Shown: in pieces, positions 1 through 6,804 of the stretch
Layout of the letters: each line of letters opens with the position of its first letter
Numbering within the stretch: position 1 is the first letter of the stretch
Origin: Bacillaceae bacterium UBA7792
Lineage (GTDB): Bacteria > Bacillota > Bacilli > Bacillales > Cytobacillaceae
Assembly: GCA_002480735.1 (NCBI GenBank)
Contig: DLCS01000272.1
Coordinates: forward strand, 1-6,804
Length of the DNA stretch: 6,804 bases
Direction of reading: 5' to 3'
Program-made: the position numbers and the translations under genes
Notes under the pieces: model-generated
Told to the model about the DNA's origin: nothing
The model's input: only the letters and a program-made list of their open reading frames with translations
Databases searched by the model: none

Positions 1-486
1 TATCTTTTTTATTCTGGCTCTCTTTTAAAATATTCCTTTTCAGAGGCGAAGCAAAGAAAATCGGTTTCAATTGTCGAGATGGAGGACAATGGTGCCTTCT
101 CCGTACGCTATGTGTCGCTCAAACCCAAGCAGGATATGCGCGAGCTAGAAGGACACTTAGAAGAGCTCCTAGACCCGAGTTTTTACGAAAAAGAGAAGCT
201 TGATGATTATCTAAAAATCACTTTGCATGATGAGGGTGCTCTGATTGACCCGATCAATAAATTACGCCAGGTCTATCCCAATGTTCTTCATTTAGACAGG
301 AAGATCACTCTTACGGATATGAAAAAAATACAAGGCTTTTCATCGATAAGAGAAGAAAAAAAGTCGGAAATCGATCTATTTGCGCAATTTTATCAGGAGA
401 TGACCACCGCCGAATTTTCCGAGGATAAAAAGGCTGTCATGTCAGAAGTGATTCAGAATGTGCTTGTTGAGGAGGGAGCGAAATGA
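1..486 (+). CDS. sbcD: Exonuclease subunit SbcD, 3' part (5' end outside window)
   Basis: This is the C-terminal 161 residues of SbcD, the Mre11-like nuclease subunit of the SbcCD complex, which processes DNA ends and hairpin or cruciform structures in the cytoplasm. The frame is open from base 1. The residues before the first Met (at 79) read YLFYSGSLLKYSFSEA, the well-known SbcD stretch following the phosphodiesterase core, so the ATG at 79 is an internal Met and not the start. The metal-binding phosphodiesterase motifs lie upstream and cannot be assessed. What remains is the end of the nuclease core plus the C-terminal region (capping domain and SbcC-contacting part by family knowledge). 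The stop TGA overlaps the sbcC start in ATGA, so the two are translationally coupled in one operon. I see no frameshift. Family identity is strong both from this motif and from the adjoining sbcC. Confidence 0.93.
   Translation, partial: YLFYSGSLLKYSFSEAKQRKSVSIVEMEDNGAFSVRYVSLKPKQDMRELEGHLEELLDPSFYEKEKLDDYLKITLHDEGALIDPINKLRQVYPNVLHLDRKITLTDMKKIQGFSSIREEKKSEIDLFAQFYQEMTTAEFSEDKKAVMSEVIQNVLVEEGAK
471..477 (+). promoter_or_regulatory. Ribosome binding site of sbcC inside the sbcD end
   Basis: GGAGGGA lies 5 bases before the ATG at 483 and is embedded in the last codons of sbcD. It supports this ATG as the sbcC start and, with the ATGA overlap, coupled translation of the two subunits. Confidence 0.75.
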
Positions 487-3400
487 GGCCACTTAAGCTA
501 ACTATGCAGGCATTCGGACCCTACGCAAAAACAGAGACAATTGATTTTACGGAGCTTGGTAATCGAACGATGTTTGTCATTTCTGGAAAGACGGGATCAG
601 GAAAGACAACGATTTTTGATGGAATTAGCTATGCCATCTATGGGAAGGCGAGTGGCGAGGATAGGAATGGGCCGGAGCTGAGAAGTCAGTTTGCAAGTGA
701 GGACCTCCCAACGGAAGTGTCGCTACATTTTACCTTGCGTGGAAAAAACTACTTTATTCGACGCTCGCCTCAGCAGGAGAAGAAAAAGGAGAGAGGTGAG
801 GGGTTCCGTACGATAGGGGCCACAGCCGAACTCTATCAACTTGATGAACATGGGGAAATGCAGCTTCTAGGTGCGAATGTGCGAGATGTTGATGAACGAA
901 TTAAAGAGATCATGCTCATTGACAGCAATCAGTTTCGTCAAATCCTTATGATTCCACAGGGAGAATTTCGGAAGCTATTAACCTCTGATAGTAAGGAAAA
1001 AGAATTAATTCTCCAACGTTTGTTCCATACGGAATTATATAAGCGGATTGAAGAAAAGCTGAAGGAGGAGGCAACCTCTTTAAAAAAGGCGGTGGAAAAG
1101 CAAGAAGAGGATCGAAATCAGCTTATTCGCAAAATCAGTGCTCTTTATAATCAGGATTTGCATGGCTATTTAGAGACAGGCAGTGTGAACGATGTGGTTA
1201 TTTTTCCATTGCTTGAGGATGAAATAGAAAAGATGAAAGAGCATTTAGAGATCCTCAGCCGAGAAGTAAAGATGAAAGAGAAGGACAAGGAAGCCCTTGC
1301 GAAAAAGCTTCATGACGCGGAAAGCATCGTAAAGCAAATGAGAACAAGGGATGAACTAGGTGCAAGAAAAGCCGAACTAGAAGGACAAAAGGACCTTTTT
1401 GAACGGAAAGAAAAAGATATTGCTTTGGCTCACCAAGCAGCAATTTTGGCCAAGCAGGAGGAGCTATGCCAGCGCCTAAGCCGTGAGAAAAACTCATTAC
1501 TGCAAGACATGGAGATTCGAAAACAACGAGTTGAGAACATTCAACTCCTTTTACAAAAAAGGGAAGAAGCATGGCTACGGGAGCAGGGACGTGAAGGGGA
1601 GAGAAAACAAGCACAGGAAGCCCTCCATTCCCTTCAGCAAATGAAAGAGGATGTGAAGTCCTTTGCCTTACTTGAAAAAGAAGTCCTTACCCTTGAACAG
1701 GAGCTTCTCGGATTTAAAGGTCAGCACAAGCTTGCAGAGGAAAACCTTCAAATGGCTGAGGAACGTTTGAAGACTCTTCAAGATGAAAAAGAAGCACTCC
1801 AAAAAACGGATCTGCTTTTATTAGAGAATGAACGACAGTTTGAAAAGCAAGAAAACGAAATGACTCTCCTCCTAAAATATGAGGCACAAGCTTTGAAATA
1901 TCAGGAAAATATTGAGCTCCTGGCTAGAAAAAGAGGTCAACTCGGACAAGCCCAGCAGCGCCTTGAAGATGCTAAGAAATTAATCGAAGAACTCGAGCAT
2001 CGATGGCTGCATGGTCAGGCGGCGAATCTTGCGAGTAAGCTTCGTGATGGAGAGGCGTGTCCAGTCTGTGGTTCAGAGCATCATCCACAACCCGCTGCTG
2101 CCATTGGTGGACAATTACCCGACGAGAAGGAACTGGAGGCAGCAAAAGCTCAAGTGACAGAGCTTGAGCGTGAGAGAATGGATGCAGAATCTGCTTTCTT
2201 AGAGGTTCAGTCCCGAGTTGAAATGATGGGAGAAACGATCAAGGAGCTCCATTCTGAAATCTTAAAGATAAGGGATGATTTTTCAGAGGAAAAACTAGAA
2301 CCATTGAAAAATCATTTGCTAGATATGAAAAGGAAATTGCAAAAAGAGCAATCAAAGCTTAAGGAGGACCAATTAAAGCTTCAAAAAATGGCCGACGTCA
2401 TTCAATCACAAGAGGAAAAGAAGAAAGACTATCAAAATAAAGTAGAAAAGCTTACGAAAGCCATCAACCAAACTTCAATTGCCTTTGCTGAGAAAAATAC
2501 AAACTTCAACGGGATGAAGGCTCGTATTCCTGAGGATTTGCGTTCCATTCAGGCTTTTGAACTGAAATGGAACGAAGCCGTCCGTAAGCAGGAGATGCTC
2601 CAAAAGCAATTTGAGAGGGCCCAGTCGGAATTTCTTGAAACAAAGGAGCAACTTACATCTGAGGAGGCAGGGTTTGTAACGGTAAAACAGCATGCTGCTG
2701 ATAAAGAAACCGAATTGAATCAGGAGAGAGCCATTTTCTTGAATCAGATGAGAGAGCAAGGCTTCAACACCTACAAGGAATATGAAGCGGCCAAAAGGAC
2801 GGAGGCACAAATCCAACAGCTGGAACGAGAGATTCGCGAATATCGGGAGAACCTCCGCTCTGTTACAGACCGCTACCAGGATTTATACGAAATGCTGAAA
2901 GATGTGGCTGTACCTGATTTGGAGGGGCTAGCGCTAGATCTTAAAGAGATTCAAGATCAAATAGCAGAGCTTAATCAAACATACACCGATCTTCTTATCA
3001 AGAAACGTGATAATGAGAACATTCGGGATGGAATTGTACGAATAAATGAAGATTTGAAGATAAATGAAGAAAGATATAAGCTCGTTGGCGAGCTATATGA
3101 TATTTCTCGTGGACAAAATCAGTTGAAAATAACCTTTGAACGCTATGTGCTAGCAACATTCCTTGATGATATTCTCCACGAAGCGAATATGCGCTTATTA
3201 AAGATGACCAGCGGTCGCTACCAAATGATTCGTAAAACCGACCGGGCGAAAGGAAATGCACAAAGCGGCCTCGAACTTCTCGTCTTTGATCAGTACACCG
3301 GACAGGAAAGACATGTGAAAACTCTGTCTGGTGGAGAAAGCTTTAAGGCGGCGCTATCATTGGCGTTAGGACTTGCCGATGTTGTGCAAAACTACGCCGG

Positions 3401-3620
3401 CGGAGTTTCCCTCGAAACCATGTTTATTGACGAAGGTTTTGGTACGCTCGATCCCGAGTCATTGGACCAAGCGATTGAAGCGTTGATCGATATCCAAAGC
3501 AGCGGTCGTCTAGTCGGGATTATTTCCCACGTGCCAGAATTACGGGAAAGAATTGATGCCCGACTTGAAGTGACAGCAACACAGACAGGTAGTACAACGG
3601 AGTTTCATTTCTTGAGTTAA
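483..3620 (+). CDS. sbcC: Exonuclease subunit SbcC (Rad50-like SMC-type ATPase)
   Basis: This is a complete 1045-residue SbcC, the ATPase and tethering subunit of SbcCD. ATP binding by the paired heads gates the SbcD nuclease on DNA ends and hairpins. All expected landmarks are visible. The N-terminal ATPase lobe starts MRPLKLTMQAFGPY, with Walker A GKTGSGKT at residues 35-42 and the Q-loop glutamine at about 159 in MIPQGEF. A long heptad-rich coiled coil of Glu, Lys, Gln and Leu runs from about 185 to 520. The zinc-hook CPVC follows at Cys526 and Cys529, and a returning coil runs from about 545 to 870. The C-terminal lobe has signature LSGGE at 948-952, Walker B MFIDE at 980-984, D-loop GFGTLD and the H-loop His1016 in ISHVPEL. 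Length is close to that of E. coli SbcC. The start is fixed by the sbcD overlap and the GGAGGGA site. Nothing is missing, so it should be functional. A terminator follows about 40 bases after the stop. Confidence 0.97.
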   Translation: MRPLKLTMQAFGPYAKTETIDFTELGNRTMFVISGKTGSGKTTIFDGISYAIYGKASGEDRNGPELRSQFASEDLPTEVSLHFTLRGKNYFIRRSPQQEKKKERGEGFRTIGATAELYQLDEHGEMQLLGANVRDVDERIKEIMLIDSNQFRQILMIPQGEFRKLLTSDSKEKELILQRLFHTELYKRIEEKLKEEATSLKKAVEKQEEDRNQLIRKISALYNQDLHGYLETGSVNDVVIFPLLEDEIEKMKEHLEILSREVKMKEKDKEALAKKLHDAESIVKQMRTRDELGARKAELEGQKDLFERKEKDIALAHQAAILAKQEELCQRLSREKNSLLQDMEIRKQRVENIQLLLQKREEAWLREQGREGERKQAQEALHSLQQMKEDVKSFALLEKEVLTLEQELLGFKGQHKLAEENLQMAEERLKTLQDEKEALQKTDLLLLENERQFEKQENEMTLLLKYEAQALKYQENIELLARKRGQLGQAQQRLEDAKKLIEELEHRWLHGQAANLASKLRDGEACPVCGSEHHPQPAAAIGGQLPDEKELEAAKAQVTELERERMDAESAFLEVQSRVEMMGETIKELHSEILKIRDDFSEEKLEPLKNHLLDMKRKLQKEQSKLKEDQLKLQKMADVIQSQEEKKKDYQNKVEKLTKAINQTSIAFAEKNTNFNGMKARIPEDLRSIQAFELKWNEAVRKQEMLQKQFERAQSEFLETKEQLTSEEAGFVTVKQHAADKETELNQERAIFLNQMREQGFNTYKEYEAAKRTEAQIQQLEREIREYRENLRSVTDRYQDLYEMLKDVAVPDLEGLALDLKEIQDQIAELNQTYTDLLIKKRDNENIRDGIVRINEDLKINEERYKLVGELYDISRGQNQLKITFERYVLATFLDDILHEANMRLLKMTSGRYQMIRKTDRAKGNAQSGLELLVFDQYTGQERHVKTLSGGESFKAALSLALGLADVVQNYAGGVSLETMFIDEGFGTLDPESLDQAIEALIDIQSSGRLVGIISHVPELRERIDARLEVTATQTGSTTEFHFLS

Positions 3621-3660
3621 ATGAAGAGAGTTTATCATGAAAATGAGCCAAATTTGTTAG

Positions 3661-3696
3661 CCTGCAGAATTTTTCTGCAGGTATTTTTTTGTTTTT
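3661..3696 (+). terminator. Rho-independent terminator of the sbcDC operon
   Basis: The arms CCTGCAGAA (3661-3669) and TTCTGCAGG (3673-3681) form a 9-bp perfect stem with a three-base TTT loop. The stem is followed by TA, seven T residues (3684-3690), G and five more T residues. It begins 41 bases after the sbcC stop and points in the same direction, so it most likely ends the sbcDC transcript. Confidence 0.9.
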
Positions 3697-3744
3697 ATGC
3701 TTAGAAGATGCTGTGAATTAAGATTGACTCTATTCAAAATCAGG

Positions 3745-3844
3745 ATATTTGCGCAAGTTTTGATTTATTTGCGAAATTGTGGATATATTTGCGATAATAA
3801 GTTTATATTTGCGAAAAATCCATTTTATTTGCGAAACACCAATT
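3745..3844. repeat. Array of five TATTTGCGA-like motifs at an exact 20-bp pitch
   Basis: ATTTGCG occurs at 3747, 3767, 3787, 3807 and 3827, exactly 20 bp apart each time. Aligning the five 20-bp units gives a consensus of about TWTATTTGCGAAA, where the seven core bases are invariant. The remaining roughly 7 bases of each unit differ freely, so this is not a simple copied tandem repeat. A degenerate ATTTGCT at 3842 falls out of phase. The array lies entirely between the sbcC terminator and the next gene. Twenty is not a multiple of three, so the pattern is not protein-driven. It is too short and irregular for CRISPR. Possible roles are a multi-site protein-binding region, with sites about two helical turns apart, or a dispersed Bacillaceae intergenic repeat. 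The sequence does not decide between these. Confidence 0.8.
3769..3798 (+). promoter_or_regulatory. Possible sigma-A promoter inside the repeat array
   Basis: TTGCGA (3769-3774, part of the second array copy) could serve as a -35 box. GATAAT (3793-3798, overlapping the third copy) could be the -10 box, with an 18-bp spacer. Transcription would start near 3805, about 60 bases before the TTG start of the membrane protein gene. The matches are 4/6 and 5/6 to the consensus in very AT-rich DNA, so this is tentative. TTGACT at 3724 with TATTTG at 3746 (16-bp spacer) is a weaker alternative. Confidence 0.35.
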
Positions 3845-3853
3845 TGCTGAGAA

Positions 3854-3859
3854 AGAGGG
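3854..3859 (+). promoter_or_regulatory. Ribosome binding site that selects a TTG start
   Basis: AGAGGG lies 7 bases before the TTG at 3867 and at the right distance from it. The nearby ATG at 3860 is in another frame and directly abuts this site, so it cannot use it. The site therefore supports TTG as the start of the membrane protein. Confidence 0.65.
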
Positions 3860-3866
3860 ATGTGGA

Positions 3867-4568
3867 TTGGATACTCTTTTTGGCCACCATTATGAGCTTT
3901 TCCCTTTCAAGCTTTTCTCCATTTCACACCTATTGATGCTTGGTGTTTTTGTTGGAGTCAGTGCCTTCTTGGCCATCTATCGTACAAAGCTTGCTAAATA
4001 TGAGTTAGGACTTATAATCTTTCTTTGCAGCGGATTGTTTGTGCTGGAATCACTGTACCATTACTGGCTATACAAGGACGGCTACTGGGATATTTCATTT
4101 GCTTTACCACTTCAGCTCTGTTCGATTAGCTTACTTCTTTGTTTACTTCTCCTTCTGACAAATTCTAAATTACTTTTTCAAATCGTCTATTTTCTTGGAA
4201 TTGCAGGAGCATCACAAGCACTAATTACGCCTGAATTATTTTTTGGCTTTCCTCATTTTCGCTTTTTTCAATTCTTTATTACCCACATTCTTATAATCTG
4301 GGTAGCCCTGTTTTATGTGTTTGTAAAAGGTTATAAGATTACAAGAAAAGGGATGTGGCAAGCCTTTGGATTTCTTAATATTGCTGCTTTCACAGCGTTC
4401 TTTGTCAACAGATTAACCGGTGGAAATTATATGTTTTTGTCACAAAAGCCTTCAAATCCGTCACTACTAGATTACTTAGGTCCTTACCCGTTTTATATAC
4501 TTGTATTAGAAGGCATTGCGCTGGTGTTGTTTATCATTTTGTACCTTCCATGGAAAAAAAGGAGTTGA
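3867..4568 (+). CDS. TIGR02206/YwaF-type integral membrane protein (TMEM164-like)
   Basis: This 233-residue polytopic protein resembles the Bacillus YwaF / TIGR02206 family, related to TMEM164. The recognisable pieces are an N-terminal ELFPFKLFSISHLLML stretch, LPLQLCSISLL near residues 80-90, GIAGASQALITPELFFGFPHF near 111-130, and a C-terminal LGPYPFYILVLE segment. I count seven hydrophobic helices, roughly at residues 17-38, 46-67, 76-98, 103-120, 131-153, 163-182 and 207-228. The tail ends in basic WKKRS. There is no signal peptide and no known catalytic motif. The biochemical function of the bacterial family is not established, so none is assigned. Translation starts at TTG with AGAGGG upstream. 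It appears monocistronic, with the sbcC terminator and the 20-bp array before it and a convergent gene after it. Confidence 0.85.
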   Translation: MDTLFGHHYELFPFKLFSISHLLMLGVFVGVSAFLAIYRTKLAKYELGLIIFLCSGLFVLESLYHYWLYKDGYWDISFALPLQLCSISLLLCLLLLLTNSKLLFQIVYFLGIAGASQALITPELFFGFPHFRFFQFFITHILIIWVALFYVFVKGYKITRKGMWQAFGFLNIAAFTAFFVNRLTGGNYMFLSQKPSNPSLLDYLGPYPFYILVLEGIALVLFIILYLPWKKRS

Positions 4569-4649
4569 ACATGTTTGCGGAAAATGGGAAAAGTCGGGGT
4601 AAGCTAACACCGAAGTGATTGGGTAGACCAGATATGGACGGGGTCATCA
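4569..4649. other. Convergent intergenic spacer with no clear terminator
   Basis: This 81-base gap separates the ends of two convergent genes. The best inverted repeat (CGGGGT with ACACCG, around 4597-4614) has a mismatch and no T-tract on either side. I see no convincing bidirectional terminator and no credible small gene. Confidence 0.5.
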
Positions 4650-4970
4650 CTATCTATTTACTTCATTAAAAGTAATAGCGATGACTCGCTCCGTTTTCTT
4701 ATCAAATTCAATGTTCACTAGTACTCCAAACTCCCTTTCTCCCTCTCTTAGCCAAAGCTTAAATTTTTCCATCGTGGTATTAATTTCGCTCATTCGACCA
4801 ATATGCTTATAGTCAACTATGTCGGCCTTCGGGTATTTCTCTTTCGTTTTCTCCATCGCCAGCCTGCCCCATTTCGCATACAATGGCTCCGCGGTCACAA
4901 TCGGTTTTTCATGAATAGAGGAAATTGAATATACAGTTAAGAGTATGATACATAAGAAGATTTTTTTCAT
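4650..4970 (-). CDS. YqzG/YhdC family secreted protein (DUF3889)
   Basis: This small 106-residue protein matches the Bacillus YqzG/YhdC (DUF3889) family. The core reads YAKWGRLAMEKTKEKYPKA (about 31-49), then IVDYKHIGR, then KFKLWLREGEREFGVLVNI and a final TERVIAITFNE strand. The N-terminus is a typical signal peptide: MKK, then hydrophobic residues 4-19, with a likely cleavage after VTA at residue 27. The mature part would be about 79 residues and exported. There is no lipobox Cys. Overall the mature domain looks like a compact alpha/beta fold of the PepSY-like size class, but that is inference. Function is unknown in the family as far as I know. The start is secured by AAGGAGG at 4976-4982, 5 bases before ATG. 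It faces the upstream membrane gene tail to tail and is divergent from the MBL-fold gene, so it is probably transcribed alone. Confidence 0.87.
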   Translation of the reverse strand: MKKIFLCIILLTVYSISSIHEKPIVTAEPLYAKWGRLAMEKTKEKYPKADIVDYKHIGRMSEINTTMEKFKLWLREGEREFGVLVNIEFDKKTERVIAITFNEVNR

Positions 4971-5084
4971 AGGCTCCTCCTTTTAAGTTAGGTTTTTCTA
5001 ATTAACGCAACTCTATGACAAAAAACAGGGATCTATAGGTCATAAACAGAAGATTTACATATAGTTCTAAAGAGGAGGTATACC
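4971..5084. promoter_or_regulatory. Divergent intergenic region carrying two ribosome sites
   Basis: This 114-bp spacer must hold the start signals for two genes pointing away from each other. The ribosome sites are clear: AAGGAGG on the minus strand (4976-4982) and AGAGGAGGT on the plus strand (5071-5079). Promoter boxes are not clear. On the minus strand TTGTCA (complement of 5016-5021) is a possible -35, but no well-spaced -10 follows. No convincing plus-strand pair was found. Confidence 0.45.
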
Positions 5085-5708
5085 ATGCTAGAGATACAAG
5101 AAATCAATGGAGTTGTTTGTGCAAGGGGAACCACAAATCCAAGTAGAGGAAGTATAGATATTTCGGCTGTCGATTTCTGTGCAGAAGATGGAGAATATCC
5201 GCTATATCGGCAAATAGTGTGGGGCGGTAGGGAAGCATTTACAGCGCAACCATTACCAAATTTTTTTCAATCGAGAACGTCCAAGTGGGAGGCAATCTAC
5301 ACACCTGACCATGCTTTTGATCATGTAGCCTTGTTGAATCATGATAAGGGGATGCTTTTTTCGGGTGATCTTTATGTCAAACCAAGACCGAAAGTCATGC
5401 TTAGCTTCGAATCCGTTCCCGTCATCATGGATTCCATCCGTAAGGTGTTGACCTATGACTTTGCGGAAATGTTTTGTAGTCATGCTGGCTACGTCCATAA
5501 TGGCAAGGAGATGCTACGAAAGAAACTAGATTATATGGAAAATATGAGTGAACAAATTATAGATTTGTACACACAAGGCTTGTCAGATAAGGAAATTCAA
5601 GAAAAACTAATGCCAGGTACAAACCCGATTATTCAACTTTCAGACCATGAATGGGATACGATGCATTTCATTACCTCTGTTCTCAACCATTATAGGAACA
5701 AACAATAG
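5085..5708 (+). CDS. MBL-fold metallo-hydrolase lacking the HxHxDH segment
   Basis: This 207-residue protein is of the metallo-beta-lactamase fold type seen as uncharacterised hydrolases in Bacillus. Retained features are the N-terminal MLEIQEINGVVCARG strand, DGEYPLYRQ near 35-43, and TPDH with His76 (usually TPGH). Also retained are FSGD with Asp95, CSHAGY with His133, and the C-terminal helical tail to residue 207. The HxHxDH motif, which normally binds both metals and sits between the first strands and DGEYPLYR, is absent. Only about 17 residues separate the start strand from that point, whereas relatives are about 270 long as I recall. This implies an in-frame deletion of roughly 60 residues. 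The ribosome site AGAGGAGGT and ATG are excellent, so it may still be translated, but metal-dependent catalysis is doubtful. It precedes selB by 67 bases on the same strand. It could equally be called a decayed gene. Confidence 0.78.
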   Translation: MLEIQEINGVVCARGTTNPSRGSIDISAVDFCAEDGEYPLYRQIVWGGREAFTAQPLPNFFQSRTSKWEAIYTPDHAFDHVALLNHDKGMLFSGDLYVKPRPKVMLSFESVPVIMDSIRKVLTYDFAEMFCSHAGYVHNGKEMLRKKLDYMENMSEQIIDLYTQGLSDKEIQEKLMPGTNPIIQLSDHEWDTMHFITSVLNHYRNKQ

Positions 5709-5775
5709 AATCCTTGAAAGATTGGCCTTTTCAAGCTAAATTAGAAGGAGAACATCGAAGGAAGTGGCCATAGGA

Positions 5776-6804
5776 ATGAAAAGATATTTTACAATTGGAA
5801 TGGCTGGTCATATTGACCATGGGAAGACGACGTTGACGAAGACATTAACGAATGTTGATACGGATCGTCTAAAATAGGAGAAAGAACGGCAAATCTCAAT
5901 CGAATTGGGGTTTGCACCATTATATGAGGATGAGGAAATTCAAATTTCTGTTGTCGATGTGCCGGGCCATGAGCGTTTTATTCGGCAAATGATTGCTGGT
6001 GTCGCTGGGATTGATCTAGTGGTGCTTGTTGTCGCGGCGGATGAAGGAGTCATGCCGCAAACGAGAGAGCACTTAGATATTCTTGGATTTCTCGGGATTA
6101 AGAATGGCATCGTGGCGATTTCGAAAATTGATCGTGTGGAAGAAGAGTTTATCGAACTGGTTAAAGAGGATATTCGTGAAGAATTACAAGGAACCGTGTT
6201 TGCGGAAGCTCCACTTGTGTTAGTCGATAGTCTTTCTAATAAAGGGATTGACGATCTCAAAGAACTGATCATACATACATTAAAGAAACAAGAAATGCGC
6301 GATGTAAAAGGAGCGTTTCGACTACCTATTGACCAGGTTTTTACGGTAAAAGGTCAGGGAACGGTGGTTAGGGGAACGGTCTATGAAGGGAGAGTTGAGG
6401 AAGGACAGGCTCTCACTGTGATGCCAAAGGGTCTTGAGGTCAGAGCAAGACAAATTCAAGTTCATCACAAAGCTTCAAAGGAAGCCTTTGCTGGTCAACG
6501 GGCAGCGATTAATTTGTCCGGTGTTGCGAAGGAAGATCTGGAACGGGGAGATGTGCTTGTTTCCTCGGAGCATTTTAATGTAACGAGAACGATGGATGTG
6601 GCCATTCGTGTCGTTGAGGATTTAGATTACATGGTGAAACAGCGGATGCCGATTAAATGTCACATCGGAACAGCAGAAGTAATGGGTCGCATTGTCTTTT
6701 TCGACCGTAATGAGCTAAAAGAGGAAACCGGTGAGATTCTTTGTCAAATCCGTTTGGATGAAGAAATTGTTGCGAAGCGTGGGGACCGTTTTATTTTACG
6801 AAGT
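5776..6804 (+). pseudogene. selB: Selenocysteine-specific elongation factor SelB, interrupted by TAG; runs off window
   Basis: SelB is the EF-Tu-like GTPase that delivers Sec-tRNA to UGA codons marked by a SECIS hairpin. The frame starts [20 protein letters not shown], with the G1 P-loop at residues 11-19. At codon 34 (5875-5877) it meets TAG within TDRLK-stop-EKERQISIELGF, where relatives have Glu (DTDRLKEEKER), so one G-to-T change from GAG explains it. After the stop the same frame is open to 6804 and well conserved: G3 DVPGH (61-65), G4-type SKID (116-119), then the EF-Tu-like domain II ([17 protein letters not shown]). About 343 codons are seen of some 630 expected. The C-terminal winged helices lie beyond the window. 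The ATG is chosen by family match. An in-frame GTG at 5764 is an alternative, and AGAAGGAG at 5743 sits rather far from either. A product restarted downstream would lack the P-loop. A base-call error is possible. Confidence 0.9.

Noticed and set aside
79..486. ATG at 79 as the start of a separate 135-residue protein
   Set aside because: The frame is open to base 1 and the residues before this Met are typical SbcD sequence, so the Met is internal.
1255..3261. Three minus-strand open frames of 87-119 codons inside sbcC
   Set aside because: They are antisense shadows of the strongly supported sbcC coding frame and resemble no family.
3621..3704. A 27-codon frame starting right after the sbcC stop
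   Set aside because: It runs through the terminator stem and T-tract, has no ribosome site of its own and resembles no known small protein.
3745..3844. The motif array as a CRISPR array
   Set aside because: The conserved core is only 7-13 bases and the variable part about 7, far below CRISPR repeat and spacer sizes, and no cas gene is present.
3697..3936. A 79-codon plus-strand reading frame with repeated YLRN/FAK-like pieces
   Set aside because: The peptide repetition is the 20-bp DNA array read in three phases (60 bp, 20 residues). It has no good ribosome site, starts in the terminator T-tract and overlaps the membrane gene.
4571..4618. A 15-codon frame after the membrane protein gene
   Set aside because: It is very short, has no separate ribosome site and no recognisable sequence.
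5713..5735. CTTGAAA/TTTCAAG inverted repeat just after the MBL-fold gene
   Set aside because: The stem is only 7 bp, AT-rich, with a 9-base loop and no T-tract after it, so it is not a credible terminator.
5875..5877. TAG in selB as a programmed recoding site (pyrrolysine or similar)
   Set aside because: SelB-dependent recoding uses UGA, not UAG, and nothing here suggests pyrrolysine genes. The replaced residue is an ordinary surface-type Glu, one base from TAG.
5253..6272. Minus-strand open frames opposite the MBL-fold gene (5253-5498) and selB (5940-6272)
   Set aside because: The second is rich in Ser/Thr low-complexity sequence, and both are opposite well-recognised plus-strand proteins.

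Overview
The window looks like chromosomal DNA from a Bacillaceae-type Firmicute. The sequence is AT-rich with strong GGAGG-type ribosome sites. The proteins resemble Bacillus families: SbcD/SbcC, a YwaF/TIGR02206-type membrane protein, a YqzG/YhdC (DUF3889) secreted protein, a Bacillus-style MBL-fold hydrolase and SelB. No species can be assigned from the sequence alone.

Layout. Positions 1-486 hold the 3' part of sbcD, cut by the window edge. It is joined by an ATGA overlap to a complete sbcC (483-3620), and the two encode the SbcCD (Mre11-Rad50-like) DNA-end nuclease. A clear intrinsic terminator (3661-3696) closes this operon. Next comes a short AT-rich intergenic stretch with five copies of a TATTTGCGA-like motif at an exact 20-bp pitch (3745-3844). 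The array carries a possible promoter for the next gene, a seven-helix membrane protein with a TTG start (3867-4568). A small secreted DUF3889 protein lies convergently on the minus strand (4650-4970). A 114-bp divergent spacer leads to a plus-strand MBL-fold gene (5085-5708). The window ends inside a SelB gene (5776-6804), which is open to the right edge.

Two neighbouring genes on the right look damaged. The MBL-fold protein is intact as a reading frame but lacks the HxHxDH metal-binding segment, apparently through an in-frame deletion of about 60 residues. The selB frame is interrupted at codon 34 by TAG, just after the G1 P-loop, where relatives have Glu. After that codon the frame is open and well conserved to the window end, which suggests a recent nonsense mutation or a base-call error.

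No mobile element, CRISPR array, rRNA or tRNA was recognised. The most unusual non-coding signal is the 20-bp-spaced motif array. I see no convincing wholly new multi-gene system here.
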